This document shows, in pieces, positions 52,212 to 60,833 of a DNA stretch of 64,000 nucleotides. Both the position numbers and the translations under genes were made by a program. Position 1 is the first letter of the stretch; the number at the start of each line of letters is the position of its first letter. The stretch is from assembly GCA_038525525.1 (NCBI GenBank), contig JBCBHO010000003.1:496001-560000 (forward strand). Direction: 5' to 3'. The notes beneath the pieces were generated by a model. That model searched no databases, had not been told where the DNA came from, and was given only the letters and a program-made list of their open reading frames with translations. This DNA is from Shimia_B sp038525525. Its GTDB lineage: Bacteria > Pseudomonadota > Alphaproteobacteria > Rhodobacterales > Rhodobacteraceae.

Positions 52212-53390
52212 TCAGAGAACGCTGGCGATGGCCTTGGCGAGCACCGGAACCGTACGCGCGTTCAGCCCGGCGATATTGATCCGGCTGTCACCCACCATGT
52301 AGACGGCGTGCTTTTCGCGCAGCTCTTCGACCTGCGCCGGCTCGAGCCCGAGGCGCGAGAACATGCCCCGATGCTCGGCGATGAAGCCGAAGCGGTTGGA
52401 GCCGGTCTCTTCCTGCAGGGCGTCGGCGAGATCGCGGCGGAGCTTTTGCATCCCGTCGCGGACCTCATCGAGCTCGGCTTCCCAGTCCGCCCGGAGGCTC
52501 GCGTCGGTCAAAATCTCCGTGACGATCCGCGCGCCGTGGTCCGGCGGGAAGGAATAGTTCTGCCGATTGAGGAATGAGAGCGTGCCTTGGGCGAGCGCTG
52601 TATCGCCTGCGCCCACGGCCATGAGGATGCCCGTGCGCTCGCGGTAGATGCCGAAGTTCTTCGAGCAGCTCGCGGCGATCAGTGTCTCCTTGCAGCCGGC
52701 GGCGACCTTGCGGACGGCCGCGCCGTCGGCCTCGAGCCCGTCGCCGAAGCCCTGGTAGGCGATATCGACCATCGGCGTGGCCCCGCGCGCATTGAGCGTG
52801 TCAATCACGGCGTCCCACTGGGCGGGGTTTAGGTTTGCCCCCGTGGGATTGTGGCAGCAGCCATGGAGGAGCACGATGTCGCCCTCGGCCGCCTTGCCGA
52901 GATCCGCGATCATGCCCTCGAAATCCACCGCGCAGGTCTCCTCGTCGAAGTAGCGGTATTCCGAGAAGGTCATGCCCATGAACTTGAGGATCGAATTGTG
53001 GTTGGGCCAAGTGGGTGCGGAAACCCAGACGGTGGCCCCCGGCGCGGCCATCTTGATGAGCTCGAAGCCCTGGCGGATCGCACCCGTGCCGCCGGGCGTG
53101 GCCACCGCGGCCACCGACGCGCGCGGTACGGCATCGCCCAGGACAAGCCCGACCATGGCGTCCGAAAACGCCGGGTCGCCGGCAAGCCCGGTGTAGGACT
53201 TCGTCTCCTGGCTCTCCCAGATCCGCTTTTCGGCTTCTTTCACCGCGCGCATGACGGGCGTCACACCCTCGGCGTTCTTGTAGACCCCCACGCCGAGGTC
53301 GATCTTTGTTTCGCGCGGGTCGGCCTTGTAGGCCGCCATCAGGGCGAGGATCTTGTCGGCGGGTTGCGGCGTGAGCGCGTCGAGCATCAT
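52212..53390 (-). CDS. Aspartate/aromatic amino-acid aminotransferase (class I, TyrB/AspC type)
   Basis: About 392 residues. PADKILALMAAYKADPRETK with IDLGVGVYKN is the Ia-subgroup N-terminus. The PLP-binding Lys is in AASCSKNFGIYRERTG; GCCHNPTGANLNPAQW holds the pyridoxal-contact Asn. The C-terminal Arg that binds the alpha-carboxylate is in DSRINIAGLN. Start 53390 overlaps the sseA stop (ATGA); ATG 53387 is also possible. Confidence 0.93.
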   Translation of the reverse strand: MMLDALTPQPADKILALMAAYKADPRETKIDLGVGVYKNAEGVTPVMRAVKEAEKRIWESQETKSYTGLAGDPAFSDAMVGLVLGDAVPRASVAAVATPGGTGAIRQGFELIKMAAPGATVWVSAPTWPNHNSILKFMGMTFSEYRYFDEETCAVDFEGMIADLGKAAEGDIVLLHGCCHNPTGANLNPAQWDAVIDTLNARGATPMVDIAYQGFGDGLEADGAAVRKVAAGCKETLIAASCSKNFGIYRERTGILMAVGAGDTALAQGTLSFLNRQNYSFPPDHGARIVTEILTDASLRADWEAELDEVRDGMQKLRRDLADALQEETGSNRFGFIAEHRGMFSRLGLEPAQVEELREKHAVYMVGDSRINIAGLNARTVPVLAKAIASVL

Positions 53391-54241
53391 GCGTCTCCGG
53401 TGGCTACGTTGAGGGTGGGGAAACGACCCCATTCAGACCAGCTCCCGTCATAGACAGAGACATCCGTCTTTCCGATGCGGTCAAGTGCCAGCGCGAGGAT
53501 GCCGGCTGTCACGCCCGAGCCGCAGCTGGTGATGACGGGCTTCTTCAGGTCCACGCCGGCCTCGACGAACACGGTGCGGATGTCATCGGGGGCCTTGAGC
53601 GTCTTGTCGTCGTTGAGAAGCGTCGGGAACGGCACGTTCTTCGAGCCCGGGATGTGCCCGGCGCGCATGCCTTCGCGGGGCTCCGGCACCTCGCCGCGGA
53701 AGCGATCCGCGGGACGGGCATCGACGATCTCGTAATCCCCGATCTTCGAGGCCATGGCGACCTGCGTGACGTCCTTCACGAGCTGGTTTTGCCGGCTCAC
53801 GGTCATGTGGCGGTCGCGGATCACCGGCGGCATGTCTTCCACATGCCGTCCCTCGGCCTGCCATTTCGGAAAGCCGCCGTCGAGCACGGCCACGTCGCGC
53901 TTGCCCATGAGGCGGAACAGCCACCAGACCCGCGCCGCCGAGAAGAGACCGAGCCCGTCGTAGACGACGATCTGGTGTCCGTCGCCCACGCCCATGGCGC
54001 GCATGCGGCTCATGAATTTCTCGGTGCTGGGCGCCATATGGGGCAGCTCGCTCCGCGCATCGGAGATGTCATCGATATCGAAGAAGCGGGCGCCGGGAAT
54101 GTGGGCGGCGTCGTACTCGGCCCGGGCGTCGCGCTCCATGGCCGGCAGGTACCATGATGCATCCAGCACGCGCAGGTCCGGGTTCTTGAGGTGGTCTGCG
54201 AGCCAGGCTGTCGACACGAGCTGGCGAGGGTCATCTGCCAT
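53387..54241 (-). CDS. sseA: 3-mercaptopyruvate / thiosulfate sulfurtransferase
   Basis: About 284 residues, two rhodanese domains. The inactive first has RVLDASWYLPAMERDARAEY; the active second ends in VITSCGSGVTAGILAL, the CGSGVT loop favouring mercaptopyruvate over thiosulfate. It moves sulfane sulfur to thiols or cyanide. ATG 54241 follows GGAGA. Coupled to the aminotransferase, consistent with cysteine degradation through mercaptopyruvate. Confidence 0.94.
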   Translation of the reverse strand: MADDPRQLVSTAWLADHLKNPDLRVLDASWYLPAMERDARAEYDAAHIPGARFFDIDDISDARSELPHMAPSTEKFMSRMRAMGVGDGHQIVVYDGLGLFSAARVWWLFRLMGKRDVAVLDGGFPKWQAEGRHVEDMPPVIRDRHMTVSRQNQLVKDVTQVAMASKIGDYEIVDARPADRFRGEVPEPREGMRAGHIPGSKNVPFPTLLNDDKTLKAPDDIRTVFVEAGVDLKKPVITSCGSGVTAGILALALDRIGKTDVSVYDGSWSEWGRFPTLNVATGDA

Positions 54242-54319
54242 GCGAAATCTCCGTTCCGCCACGGCTTACGCCTCCACGCTCTGTCTCGCAAGAACGACGC
54301 GCCGCCGGTTCGAATTGTG

Positions 54320-54396
54320 CTGAAAATGAAAATGGGCGGAGCCCGACCCGCTCCGCCCACCATGTTCAAGAAAGACGATTCGCTGCCGTCTATCTT
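54320..54396 (-). ncRNA. Possible small RNA, or terminator-only leader, downstream of smpB
   Basis: On the minus strand TTGTGT (54425-54430) and TACACT (54403-54408), 16 bases apart, could form a promoter. About 75 bases later, GGGCGGAGC (54350-54358) pairs with GCTCCGCCC (54334-54342) and is followed by ATTTTCATTTTC, an intrinsic terminator. A GACG...CGTC hairpin lies between. No ORF with support is present. The simpler reading is that this is only the smpB terminator. Confidence 0.35.
54322..54358 (-). terminator. Rho-independent terminator downstream of smpB
   Basis: A perfect 9-bp GC stem (54334-54342 with 54350-54358) and a 7-base loop are followed on the minus strand by a T-rich ATTTTCATTTTC tail. 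It separates smpB from the sseA operon. Confidence 0.8.
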
Positions 54397-54463
54397 GGGG
54401 AGAGTGTAGCGATGCCGTTAATTTACACAAGTGTGTGAGCGGTTACGGGGCGTTCTAGCGCGG

Positions 54464-54937
54464 CTAGTGCTCCCGAAGAAGCCGCGCTTTCTGACGCTGC
54501 CAGTCCCGTTTCGCCTCGGTCTGGCGCTTGTCGACGTTCTTTTTGCCCTTGGCTACGCCGACCTTCATTTTCACGAGGCCGCGGTGGTTGAAGTACATGA
54601 CGAGCGGCACGATCGTCATGCCTTTGCGCTGCGTGGCATTCCAGAGATCGGAGAGCTCCTTGCGAGAGCACAGCAATTTGCGTTTGCGGCGGTCGTCATG
54701 CCCGAAGGTCTTGGCCTGCTCGTAGGGGGCGATGTAGCTGTTCACGAGCCAGAGCTCGCCCTCATCCACCTCGGCGTAGGATTCCGCGATGTTGGACCCG
54801 CCCTGGCGCAGAGATTTCACCTCCGAGCCTTCCAGCACGATCCCCACCTCCAGATCGGTCTCGATCGCGTAGTCGTAGCGGGCGCGCCGGTTCTCGGCGA
54901 TCACCTTGTAGTTGGGATTGTCGTCTTTCTTGGCCAT
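54464..54937 (-). CDS. smpB: SsrA-binding protein
   Basis: 157 residues: the N-terminal NYKVIAENRRARYDYAIE with VLEGSEVKSLRQGGSNIAE is the OB-fold that binds tmRNA. KMKVGVAKGKKNVDKRQTEA and the RDWQRQKARLLREH tail reach the decoding centre. It delivers tmRNA to stalled ribosomes. ATG 54937 gives the family length. Confidence 0.96.
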   Translation of the reverse strand: MAKKDDNPNYKVIAENRRARYDYAIETDLEVGIVLEGSEVKSLRQGGSNIAESYAEVDEGELWLVNSYIAPYEQAKTFGHDDRRKRKLLCSRKELSDLWNATQRKGMTIVPLVMYFNHRGLVKMKVGVAKGKKNVDKRQTEAKRDWQRQKARLLREH

Positions 54938-55022
54938 CGCCGGGATATAGTCCCGGCGGGCCCCGCGCGGCAAGGCGCGGGGCCCGCTTTCTCGAGGCAG
55001 CCGACAGGAAGTGCGGCTGACC

Positions 55023-55238
55023 TCAATACCAAAGCCCGAGAGACTGAAGGTGCAGCGCGGTGGCGGCGTCCTGGGAAATGGGCGGGGCATCCGAGGCGCG
55101 CTTGATGCCGGCATCCCGGAGCGCCTTGTCGGAGAGCGTCGGCAGGGGCGTGGCCACGAGGGCCGCGACGGCGGCGCCGAGGGCGGCAGTCACGGCGGAG
55201 AAGCGGGAGATCGGGAAGGTCTGGTCTGCGTGGGCCAT
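55023..55238 (-). CDS. Small DUF1127-like protein
   Basis: 71 residues. A hydrophobic Ala-rich segment (SAVTAALGAAVAALVATPLP) precedes LSDKALRDAGIKRASD, which resembles the LSDRxLRDIGLTR element of DUF1127/YjiS proteins. Some family members in other bacteria affect phosphate or small-RNA metabolism. The start ATG 55238 follows GGACC-rich sequence with GGAGGG complement. It is divergent from the LysR gene, so it may be its target (inference). Confidence 0.68.
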   Translation of the reverse strand: MAHADQTFPISRFSAVTAALGAAVAALVATPLPTLSDKALRDAGIKRASDAPPISQDAATALHLQSLGLWY

Positions 55239-55342
55239 GGGGAGGGTCCTTTTTGCTGATGACCCAAAGCTAGGCATCGCGGACTTGTAAGAAAAACGAA
55301 AAGAATGCATATGAGGTATCAGAGAAATTGAAAGCACCTGCC

Positions 55343-56215
55343 ATGCACTCCATCGACCTCGACCTCCTGAAGACCTTTGCGGCCATCGCTGATACCGGGA
55401 ATTTCTCGGCCGCGGCCACGCGGGTTCATCGCACCCCGTCAGCGGTCTCCATGCAGGTCAAGAAGATGGAGGAAACTCTCGATCGCCCGCTCTTCCTGCG
55501 CGACAGCCGCTCGGTCCGGCTCACGGAGGAGGGCGAACGCGTGTTGCAACATGCAAGGCGCATGATCGCACTCGATCAAGACTTTCGAGCGCAGTTCGAT
55601 CCCGCGGCGCTGAAAGGCGTGGTGACGCTTGGCGTACCCGACGACGTGGCGGAGCGATACCTGCCGGAGATGCTGCGCCGTTTCTCGGCGAATTACCCGG
55701 GCGTGCAGATCAACGCGAAGGTCGACAACACCGAGCCCATGTTGCGCATGGTGGAAGAACGAAAGCTCGATCTCGCCATCATCACGCGGCTCCCGAGCCA
55801 GCGGGCCCAACGGCCCGCGGAGCTTCTCCACGATGAGCGCCTCGTCTGGGCTGGGGCACGCGGTGGCATCGCCCACGAGCAGGACCCGGTACCGGTGAGC
55901 GTGTGGGAGGAGAGCTGCGCCTGGCGGAAGGCCGGGACGGAAGGGCTCGAGGCGCAGGGCCGCAATTTCCGGATCGCGCTCGAGTCAGGCCACTTGAGCG
56001 GGCAAAAGGCGGCAGTGCTCGCCGATCTCGCGGTGGCGCCGATCCCGGCAAGCGCCCTCGGCGGTGACGTGGTGGAAGTGCCTGCCTCAGCCGGGCTGCC
56101 CGCCCTCGGCATCTACGAACTCTGCCTCATGGTGCGCGACGATCTCCCCGAGCATGCCGCCGCTGCGGCGGATCACCTGCGCGCTTCCTTCGCGTCCCAT
56201 CCGCTGGCTGCGTGA
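55343..56215 (+). CDS. LysR family transcriptional regulator
   Basis: 290 residues. DNA-binding part: SIDLDLLKTFAAIADTGNFS, TPSAVSMQVKKMEETLDRPL and RSVRLTEEGERVLQHARRM. The effector domain follows, with LKGVVTLGVPDDVAERYLPE. ATG 55343 matches the conserved start; an in-frame upstream start at 55328 is less likely. It is divergent from the DUF1127-like gene, with about 104 bases between for shared control. Confidence 0.93.
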   Translation: MHSIDLDLLKTFAAIADTGNFSAAATRVHRTPSAVSMQVKKMEETLDRPLFLRDSRSVRLTEEGERVLQHARRMIALDQDFRAQFDPAALKGVVTLGVPDDVAERYLPEMLRRFSANYPGVQINAKVDNTEPMLRMVEERKLDLAIITRLPSQRAQRPAELLHDERLVWAGARGGIAHEQDPVPVSVWEESCAWRKAGTEGLEAQGRNFRIALESGHLSGQKAAVLADLAVAPIPASALGGDVVEVPASAGLPALGIYELCLMVRDDLPEHAAAAADHLRASFASHPLAA

Positions 56216-56256
56216 GGCGCGAAGGGCCTTAAGTGGCTTCGAAGCCGCTTTCGCGC

Positions 56257-57126
56257 TCAGACGAGACCCGCGCGCGCCATGGCCGCATCCATGCGCGCCT
56301 TGGCTCCCTCCGAGAGCGTGACGAGGGGCGAGCGCACGGCCTCCGCGCAATGCCCGAGCCGCGACGCCCCGTATTTCGCGCCGCATACGCCCGGCTCCGC
56401 GAAGACGGCCTGGTGCAGCGGCATCAGCCGGTCCTGCAGGGCCACGGCCTTCGCATAGTCTCCCGCGGCGCAGGCCGCCTGCATCTCGGCGCAGAGCCGG
56501 GGCGCCACGTTCGCGGTCACGGATATGCAGCCCACGCCGCCCATGGCGTTGTAGCCCACGGCCGTCGCATCCTCTCCGGAGAGCTGGATGAAATCCGCCC
56601 CGCAGGAGAGGCGCGTGGCGGGCACGCGCGCCAGATCGCCCGTGGCATCCTTCACGCCCACGATCTCCGGCAGCTTCGCAAGCTCCGCCATCGTGGCATC
56701 GACCATGTCGATCACCGAGCGCGGTGGGATGTTGTAGATGATGATCGGCAGCCCCACGGCCGCGCAGGCCTCGTAGTGCGCCATGAGCCCGCGCTGGGTG
56801 GGCTTGTTGTAGTAGGGCGTGACGACGAGCGCGCCATCGGCGCCCGCGTCCTTGGCGGCCTGCACGAGCCGCACGCTCTCTGCCGTGTTGTTGGAGCCCG
56901 CGCCGGCCAGCACGGGCACCCGGCCCGCGGCCTGGGAGACGACCGTCTCCACCACCGCGTCGTGCTCATCGTGGCTGAGCGTCGGGCTTTCTCCCGTCGT
57001 GCCCACAGGCACAAGGCCCTCGGTCCCCTCGGCTATATGCCAATCCACGAGACGTTTCAGAGCTGCGAAATCCACCCGGTCCCCGTCAAACGGCGTGATC
57101 AGCGCGACCATGGAGCCCCTGAACAT
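56257..57126 (-). CDS. dapA: 4-hydroxy-tetrahydrodipicolinate synthase
   Basis: 289 residues, TIM barrel. MVALITPFDGDRVDFAALKR, VGTTGESPTLSHDEH (substrate Thr pair), VVTPYYNKPTQRG (catalytic Tyr) and IVGVKDATGDLARV (Schiff-base Lys) are all present. It makes the first lysine/DAP-specific intermediate. GGAGGGT precedes ATG 57126. Divergent from the lytic transglycosylase gene, both serving the cell wall. Confidence 0.95.
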   Translation of the reverse strand: MFRGSMVALITPFDGDRVDFAALKRLVDWHIAEGTEGLVPVGTTGESPTLSHDEHDAVVETVVSQAAGRVPVLAGAGSNNTAESVRLVQAAKDAGADGALVVTPYYNKPTQRGLMAHYEACAAVGLPIIIYNIPPRSVIDMVDATMAELAKLPEIVGVKDATGDLARVPATRLSCGADFIQLSGEDATAVGYNAMGGVGCISVTANVAPRLCAEMQAACAAGDYAKAVALQDRLMPLHQAVFAEPGVCGAKYGASRLGHCAEAVRSPLVTLSEGAKARMDAAMARAGLV

Positions 57127-57249
57127 GTCCACCCTCCCATAGGCAATTTCGCGCGGAGGCTTTCCGCAGCGCCCTGCTATGCCATCTTTGTCAGTTGCCA
57201 CAAGGGGCCGGAGCGCTCATTTCTGGCGCGAGGCAGCTAAGGGGCCGCG

Positions 57250-59289
57250 ATGCGCCCGATCTTCATCTTGTTTTTGAGCCTGGTCCTGTGGGCCAGCGCG
57301 CCCGCCGCGGACGGCGAGGCGGAAGCGCTCGAGCGCGCGCTGGCCGCGCGGGCAGTGGGCGATTGGGATCGCGCGCTGGCGGAGGCGCGTGGCGCGGGGC
57401 CTGTGGGCCAGGACATCATCGCCTGGCACTACCTGCGCGCGCGCCAGGGCAGCTTCGCGGAGGCGCGTGCCTTCCTTGTGCGGCGGCCGGACTGGCCGGG
57501 CCTGCCGCTGCTGCGCGCCCGATCGGAGGGCGCCATCCCGCCCCGCGCGGATCCCCAGCAGGTGCTCAATTACTTCATCCCGCAAGCGCCGCGCAGCGGC
57601 GCAGGCACGCTGCGCTACGCGGAGGCCTTGCGCGCGGCGGGGCAGGCGGAGACAGCCGATGCCGAGATCATCCGGGGCTGGACTACGCATTCGCTGACCG
57701 GCGACGAGGAAGCCGCCTTCATCACGCGCCACGGTTCGCTCGTGAGACCGCATCATTGGGCGAGGACGGACATGCTCCTTTGGCGCGGGCTCACGGCAGA
57801 AGCCGCCCGCATGCTCCCACGCCTCTCCGAGGCGGAGAAACGCCTGGCCACCGCGCGCATTGCGCTCAGGGAGCGGCGAGACGGCGTGAACGCCCTCATC
57901 GCCCGCGTGCCCGCCTCGCGCGCGGACAATCCGGGCCTCGCCTTCGAGCGTTTCCTCTGGCGCGCGCGCGCCGGGATGACCGACGGCGCCATCGAGATGC
58001 TCGAGGAGACCGACGACCTGGGTCAGGCGGAGGAATGGGGAAACCTGCGCCGCCGCTACGCCCGCATCCTCATGCGCGCGGAGGAGAACAGGCGCGCCTA
58101 CCGCATCGCCGCGCGGCACGGGCTGGAGGAGGGCCGCCATTTCGCTGATCTCGAATGGCTGGCCGGCTTCATCGCGCTCCGCAAGCTCGGCGATGCGGCG
58201 ACCGCGCTCCGGCATTTCGAACGCTTCGAGACGGCAGTGGACACGCCCATTTCGCTCGGCCGCGCGGGCTACTGGCAGGGGCGCGCCCATGCCGCGCTCG
58301 GTGATGAGGCCGCCGCACGCGAGGACTACACCCGCGCTGCCGCGCACCAGACGGCGTTTTACGGTCAACTCGCGGCGGAGGAGGCCGGCCTGCTGCCCGA
58401 TCCGAAACTCGCGGGAACGGAGGAATTCCCCGACTGGCGCGGCGGAGCCTTCACGCAATCCTCGGTCTTCGAGGCGGCCGAGCTCCTGCTCGCTGCCGGG
58501 GACCTTTCGCTCGGCGAGCGCTTCCTCACGCATCTGGCGGAAAGCCTCACGCGCGAGGAGATCGGGCAGATGGCCGATTACGTCCGCGAGGTGCATGGCG
58601 AGCCCCATCTCGAGGTCATGATCGCCAAGCGCGCCGTGCAGTATGGCCACGTGCTGGAAGCGCCGTACTTTCCGCTTCACCCGCTCCTCGAAGAGACGGG
58701 CGATGTGCCCCAGGCGCTGGCGCTGGCCATCGCGCGCCGGGAGAGCGAATTCGACCCGGGGGTGAGCTCCGGCGTGGGCGCGCGCGGGCTCATGCAGCTT
58801 ATGCCAGCCACCGCCGAGGAGATGGCCGGCGATCTCGGAGTCCGCTTTCTCGAAGCGCGGCTCCTCTCGGACCCGGATTACAACGCCCGCCTCGGGCTGA
58901 CCTACCTCGCCGAACTCATCGAGACCTTCGGCCCGAGCCCCGTGCTCGTGTCCGTGGCCTACAATGCCGGGCCGAGCCGCGCGTTCTCCTGGATCTCCGC
59001 GCGGGGCGATCCCCGGGATGCGCGCACCGACCTCGTCGACTGGATCGAGCACATCCCGTTCCGCGAGACGCGGAACTACGTGATGCGCGTGACAGAGAGC
59101 CTTCCTGTCTACCGGGCGCGGATTTCGGGCGAGACGCAGGCCCTGGGGCTTCTCGCGGATCTCCGCGGCGCGCGGCCCGACGGGCGTGCCGTGACCGGCC
59201 CGCCGCCGCCCAACTGGGCGCCAGAGCTCAGTCTGCGCCCGCTCTCGCGGCCGGCTGCGCCTCCTGCTGACGTTCCCGCCACAGAGTGA
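57250..59289 (+). CDS. slt: Soluble lytic murein transglycosylase
   Basis: 679 residues. MRPIFILFLSLVLWASAPAA is the signal peptide, then a long alpha-superhelical U-domain (about 30-480) and a C-terminal SLT domain with ARRESEFDPGVSSGVGARGL (catalytic Glu in RRESEF) and MQLMPATAEEMA, VAYNAGPSRAFSW. It cleaves glycan strands to anhydro-muropeptides. The last 62 bases overlap the convergent DMT gene. Confidence 0.95.
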   Translation: MRPIFILFLSLVLWASAPAADGEAEALERALAARAVGDWDRALAEARGAGPVGQDIIAWHYLRARQGSFAEARAFLVRRPDWPGLPLLRARSEGAIPPRADPQQVLNYFIPQAPRSGAGTLRYAEALRAAGQAETADAEIIRGWTTHSLTGDEEAAFITRHGSLVRPHHWARTDMLLWRGLTAEAARMLPRLSEAEKRLATARIALRERRDGVNALIARVPASRADNPGLAFERFLWRARAGMTDGAIEMLEETDDLGQAEEWGNLRRRYARILMRAEENRRAYRIAARHGLEEGRHFADLEWLAGFIALRKLGDAATALRHFERFETAVDTPISLGRAGYWQGRAHAALGDEAAAREDYTRAAAHQTAFYGQLAAEEAGLLPDPKLAGTEEFPDWRGGAFTQSSVFEAAELLLAAGDLSLGERFLTHLAESLTREEIGQMADYVREVHGEPHLEVMIAKRAVQYGHVLEAPYFPLHPLLEETGDVPQALALAIARRESEFDPGVSSGVGARGLMQLMPATAEEMAGDLGVRFLEARLLSDPDYNARLGLTYLAELIETFGPSPVLVSVAYNAGPSRAFSWISARGDPRDARTDLVDWIEHIPFRETRNYVMRVTESLPVYRARISGETQALGLLADLRGARPDGRAVTGPPPPNWAPELSLRPLSRPAAPPADVPATE

Positions 59290-60118
59290 AAAGTCCGGCG
59301 GCGACGACGATGGCCGCGCCCGTGGCCACGTTCCAGCGGATCACCTCCCCGAAGACGCTCACGCCGATCATGGCGCCGAAGACGAGCTGGAGATAGGCGA
59401 AGGGCTGCACGGCGGAGGCCTCCGCCACTTCGTAGCAGCGGATGAGGAGGTAATGCCCCAGCGCGCCGGTGACGCAGAGCGTGGTCATCCAGGCCCAGTC
59501 GCGGGGCGTCATCGCCTCCCAGAACCAGACGCCGACGAGCGTCATGGCCACGGCACCGGCGGTGCCTGTCCAGAAAAACGACGTCTCCGTGCGGTCGCGG
59601 CGCGCCGCGTAGCGCGTGAGGAGGCCATAGAGCGCGAACATGCAGGCACTGCAGACCGCGATGAGCGCGTAGGGCGAAAAGACCGCGAAGCCCGGCTGCA
59701 GGATGATCAGAACCCCCACGAAGCCGATCCCGATAGCCGCCCAGCGATAGGGGCCCACACGCTCGCCCAGGATCGGGCCGGAAAGCGCGGCGACGATGAG
59801 GGGATAGGCGGTGAAGATCGCCAGGCTCTCCACGAGGCCGAGGACCGTGAAGGCGAGCACCATCACGCAGATCTCGGCGGCCAGCAGCAGCCCGCGCCCG
59901 ATCTGAAGCACTGGCTGGGACGTCCGCGCGGCGGCGCGGATGCCGCCCGCCTTGCGCCCGGCCACCGCGATCACGAAGGCGGCGAAGAACCAGTAGCGGA
60001 TCATCACGACCATGATGACATTGTACTCGGAGGCGAGGTGCCGGCTGATCCCGTCCTGCATGGCGAACACGAAGGTCGTGGCCACCATGAGGGCAATGCC
60101 GAGCCTGTTCCCGCTCAC
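59228..60118 (-). CDS. EamA/DMT family transporter
   Basis: 296 residues, ten helices in two EamA repeats. It begins RLGIALMVATTFVFAMQDGI; the second half has GHYLLIRCYEVAEASAVQPF and GAMIGVSVFGEVIRWN. The substrate is unknown, probably a metabolite exporter. It overlaps mnmD by 4 bases at the start and slt by 62 bases at the end, so its C-terminal tail is antisense to slt coding. Confidence 0.9.
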   Translation of the reverse strand: MSGNRLGIALMVATTFVFAMQDGISRHLASEYNVIMVVMIRYWFFAAFVIAVAGRKAGGIRAAARTSQPVLQIGRGLLLAAEICVMVLAFTVLGLVESLAIFTAYPLIVAALSGPILGERVGPYRWAAIGIGFVGVLIILQPGFAVFSPYALIAVCSACMFALYGLLTRYAARRDRTETSFFWTGTAGAVAMTLVGVWFWEAMTPRDWAWMTTLCVTGALGHYLLIRCYEVAEASAVQPFAYLQLVFGAMIGVSVFGEVIRWNVATGAAIVVAAGLFTLWRERQQEAQPAARAGAD

Positions 60119-60804
60119 GGGCGCCGCGCCCGCGTCATGTGCCGCTTGCGCCCGTATCCTGGCACCCGCGTGACCTCGAAGCCCGCCGCCGCGAGCGCCC
60201 GGCGCACGTCACCTGCGGCGGAATACGTGGCGCAGGTGCCGTCGGCCCTCGTGTGTGCGCCCACCGCGGCGAGAAGCGCGGGCTCCCAGAGCTCCGGATT
60301 GCGCATGGGCGAGAAGCCATCGAGGAACCACGCATCGGCCTCTCCTGACCAGCGAGGGAGGGTCTGCCGGGCGTCGCCCGGGATGATCTCGGCACGGAGC
60401 CACGGCAGCTCCAGGACCGTTTCTCCCTGCCAGAGCGGGGCAAGCTCCGCAGCCACCTCGGCGATCTCTGGAAAGGCCGCCCAGGCTGCCGCGGCGACTG
60501 CGTGGCTCACGGGAAAGGCCTCGAAGCTCGTGAAGTGCAACTGCCCGGCTTGATCGGCCTCCCGCCAGGCGAGCGTCGCCGCAAAGAGGTTCAGCCCCGT
60601 GCCGAAGCCCAGCTCGGCGATATGAAACCCGTCTCGGAAGCGAGCGGGCAGGTCATTGCCCGCAAGAAACACGTGCCGCGTCTCCTCAAGGCCGTTCTCG
60701 AGCGAATAATAGGGGTCATCGAAGCGGGTGGAGACCGGAATGCGCCCGGCCCCCGCCTCGCGCCACGTGACCTCCGCGGAGGGCTGCTCTATGTGCGCCA
60801 CCAT
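60115..60804 (-). CDS. mnmD: tRNA 5-methylaminomethyl-2-thiouridine methyltransferase, MnmD type
   Basis: About 229 residues. FDDPYYSLENGLEETRHVFL and FHIAELGFGTGLNLFAATLA (SAM site) are the MnmC1/MnmD signature; AWFLDGFSPMRNPELWEP is the catalytic region. It methylates the nm5s2U34 wobble base. In E. coli it is fused to a FAD oxidase in MnmC; here it stands alone, and a FAD oxidase gene is divergent 29 bases away. ATG 60804 is chosen over the unrelated upstream extension. Confidence 0.92.
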   Translation of the reverse strand: MVAHIEQPSAEVTWREAGAGRIPVSTRFDDPYYSLENGLEETRHVFLAGNDLPARFRDGFHIAELGFGTGLNLFAATLAWREADQAGQLHFTSFEAFPVSHAVAAAAWAAFPEIAEVAAELAPLWQGETVLELPWLRAEIIPGDARQTLPRWSGEADAWFLDGFSPMRNPELWEPALLAAVGAHTRADGTCATYSAAGDVRRALAAAGFEVTRVPGYGRKRHMTRARRP

Positions 60805-60833
60805 CGCAGGGAGGTAACGAGGGCGCGTGGGAT

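Noticed and set aside
54301..54320. GGTTCGAAT, a tRNA T-loop-like string near 54307
   Set aside because: The flanks do not pair as a T stem, and no acceptor, D or anticodon arms are found.
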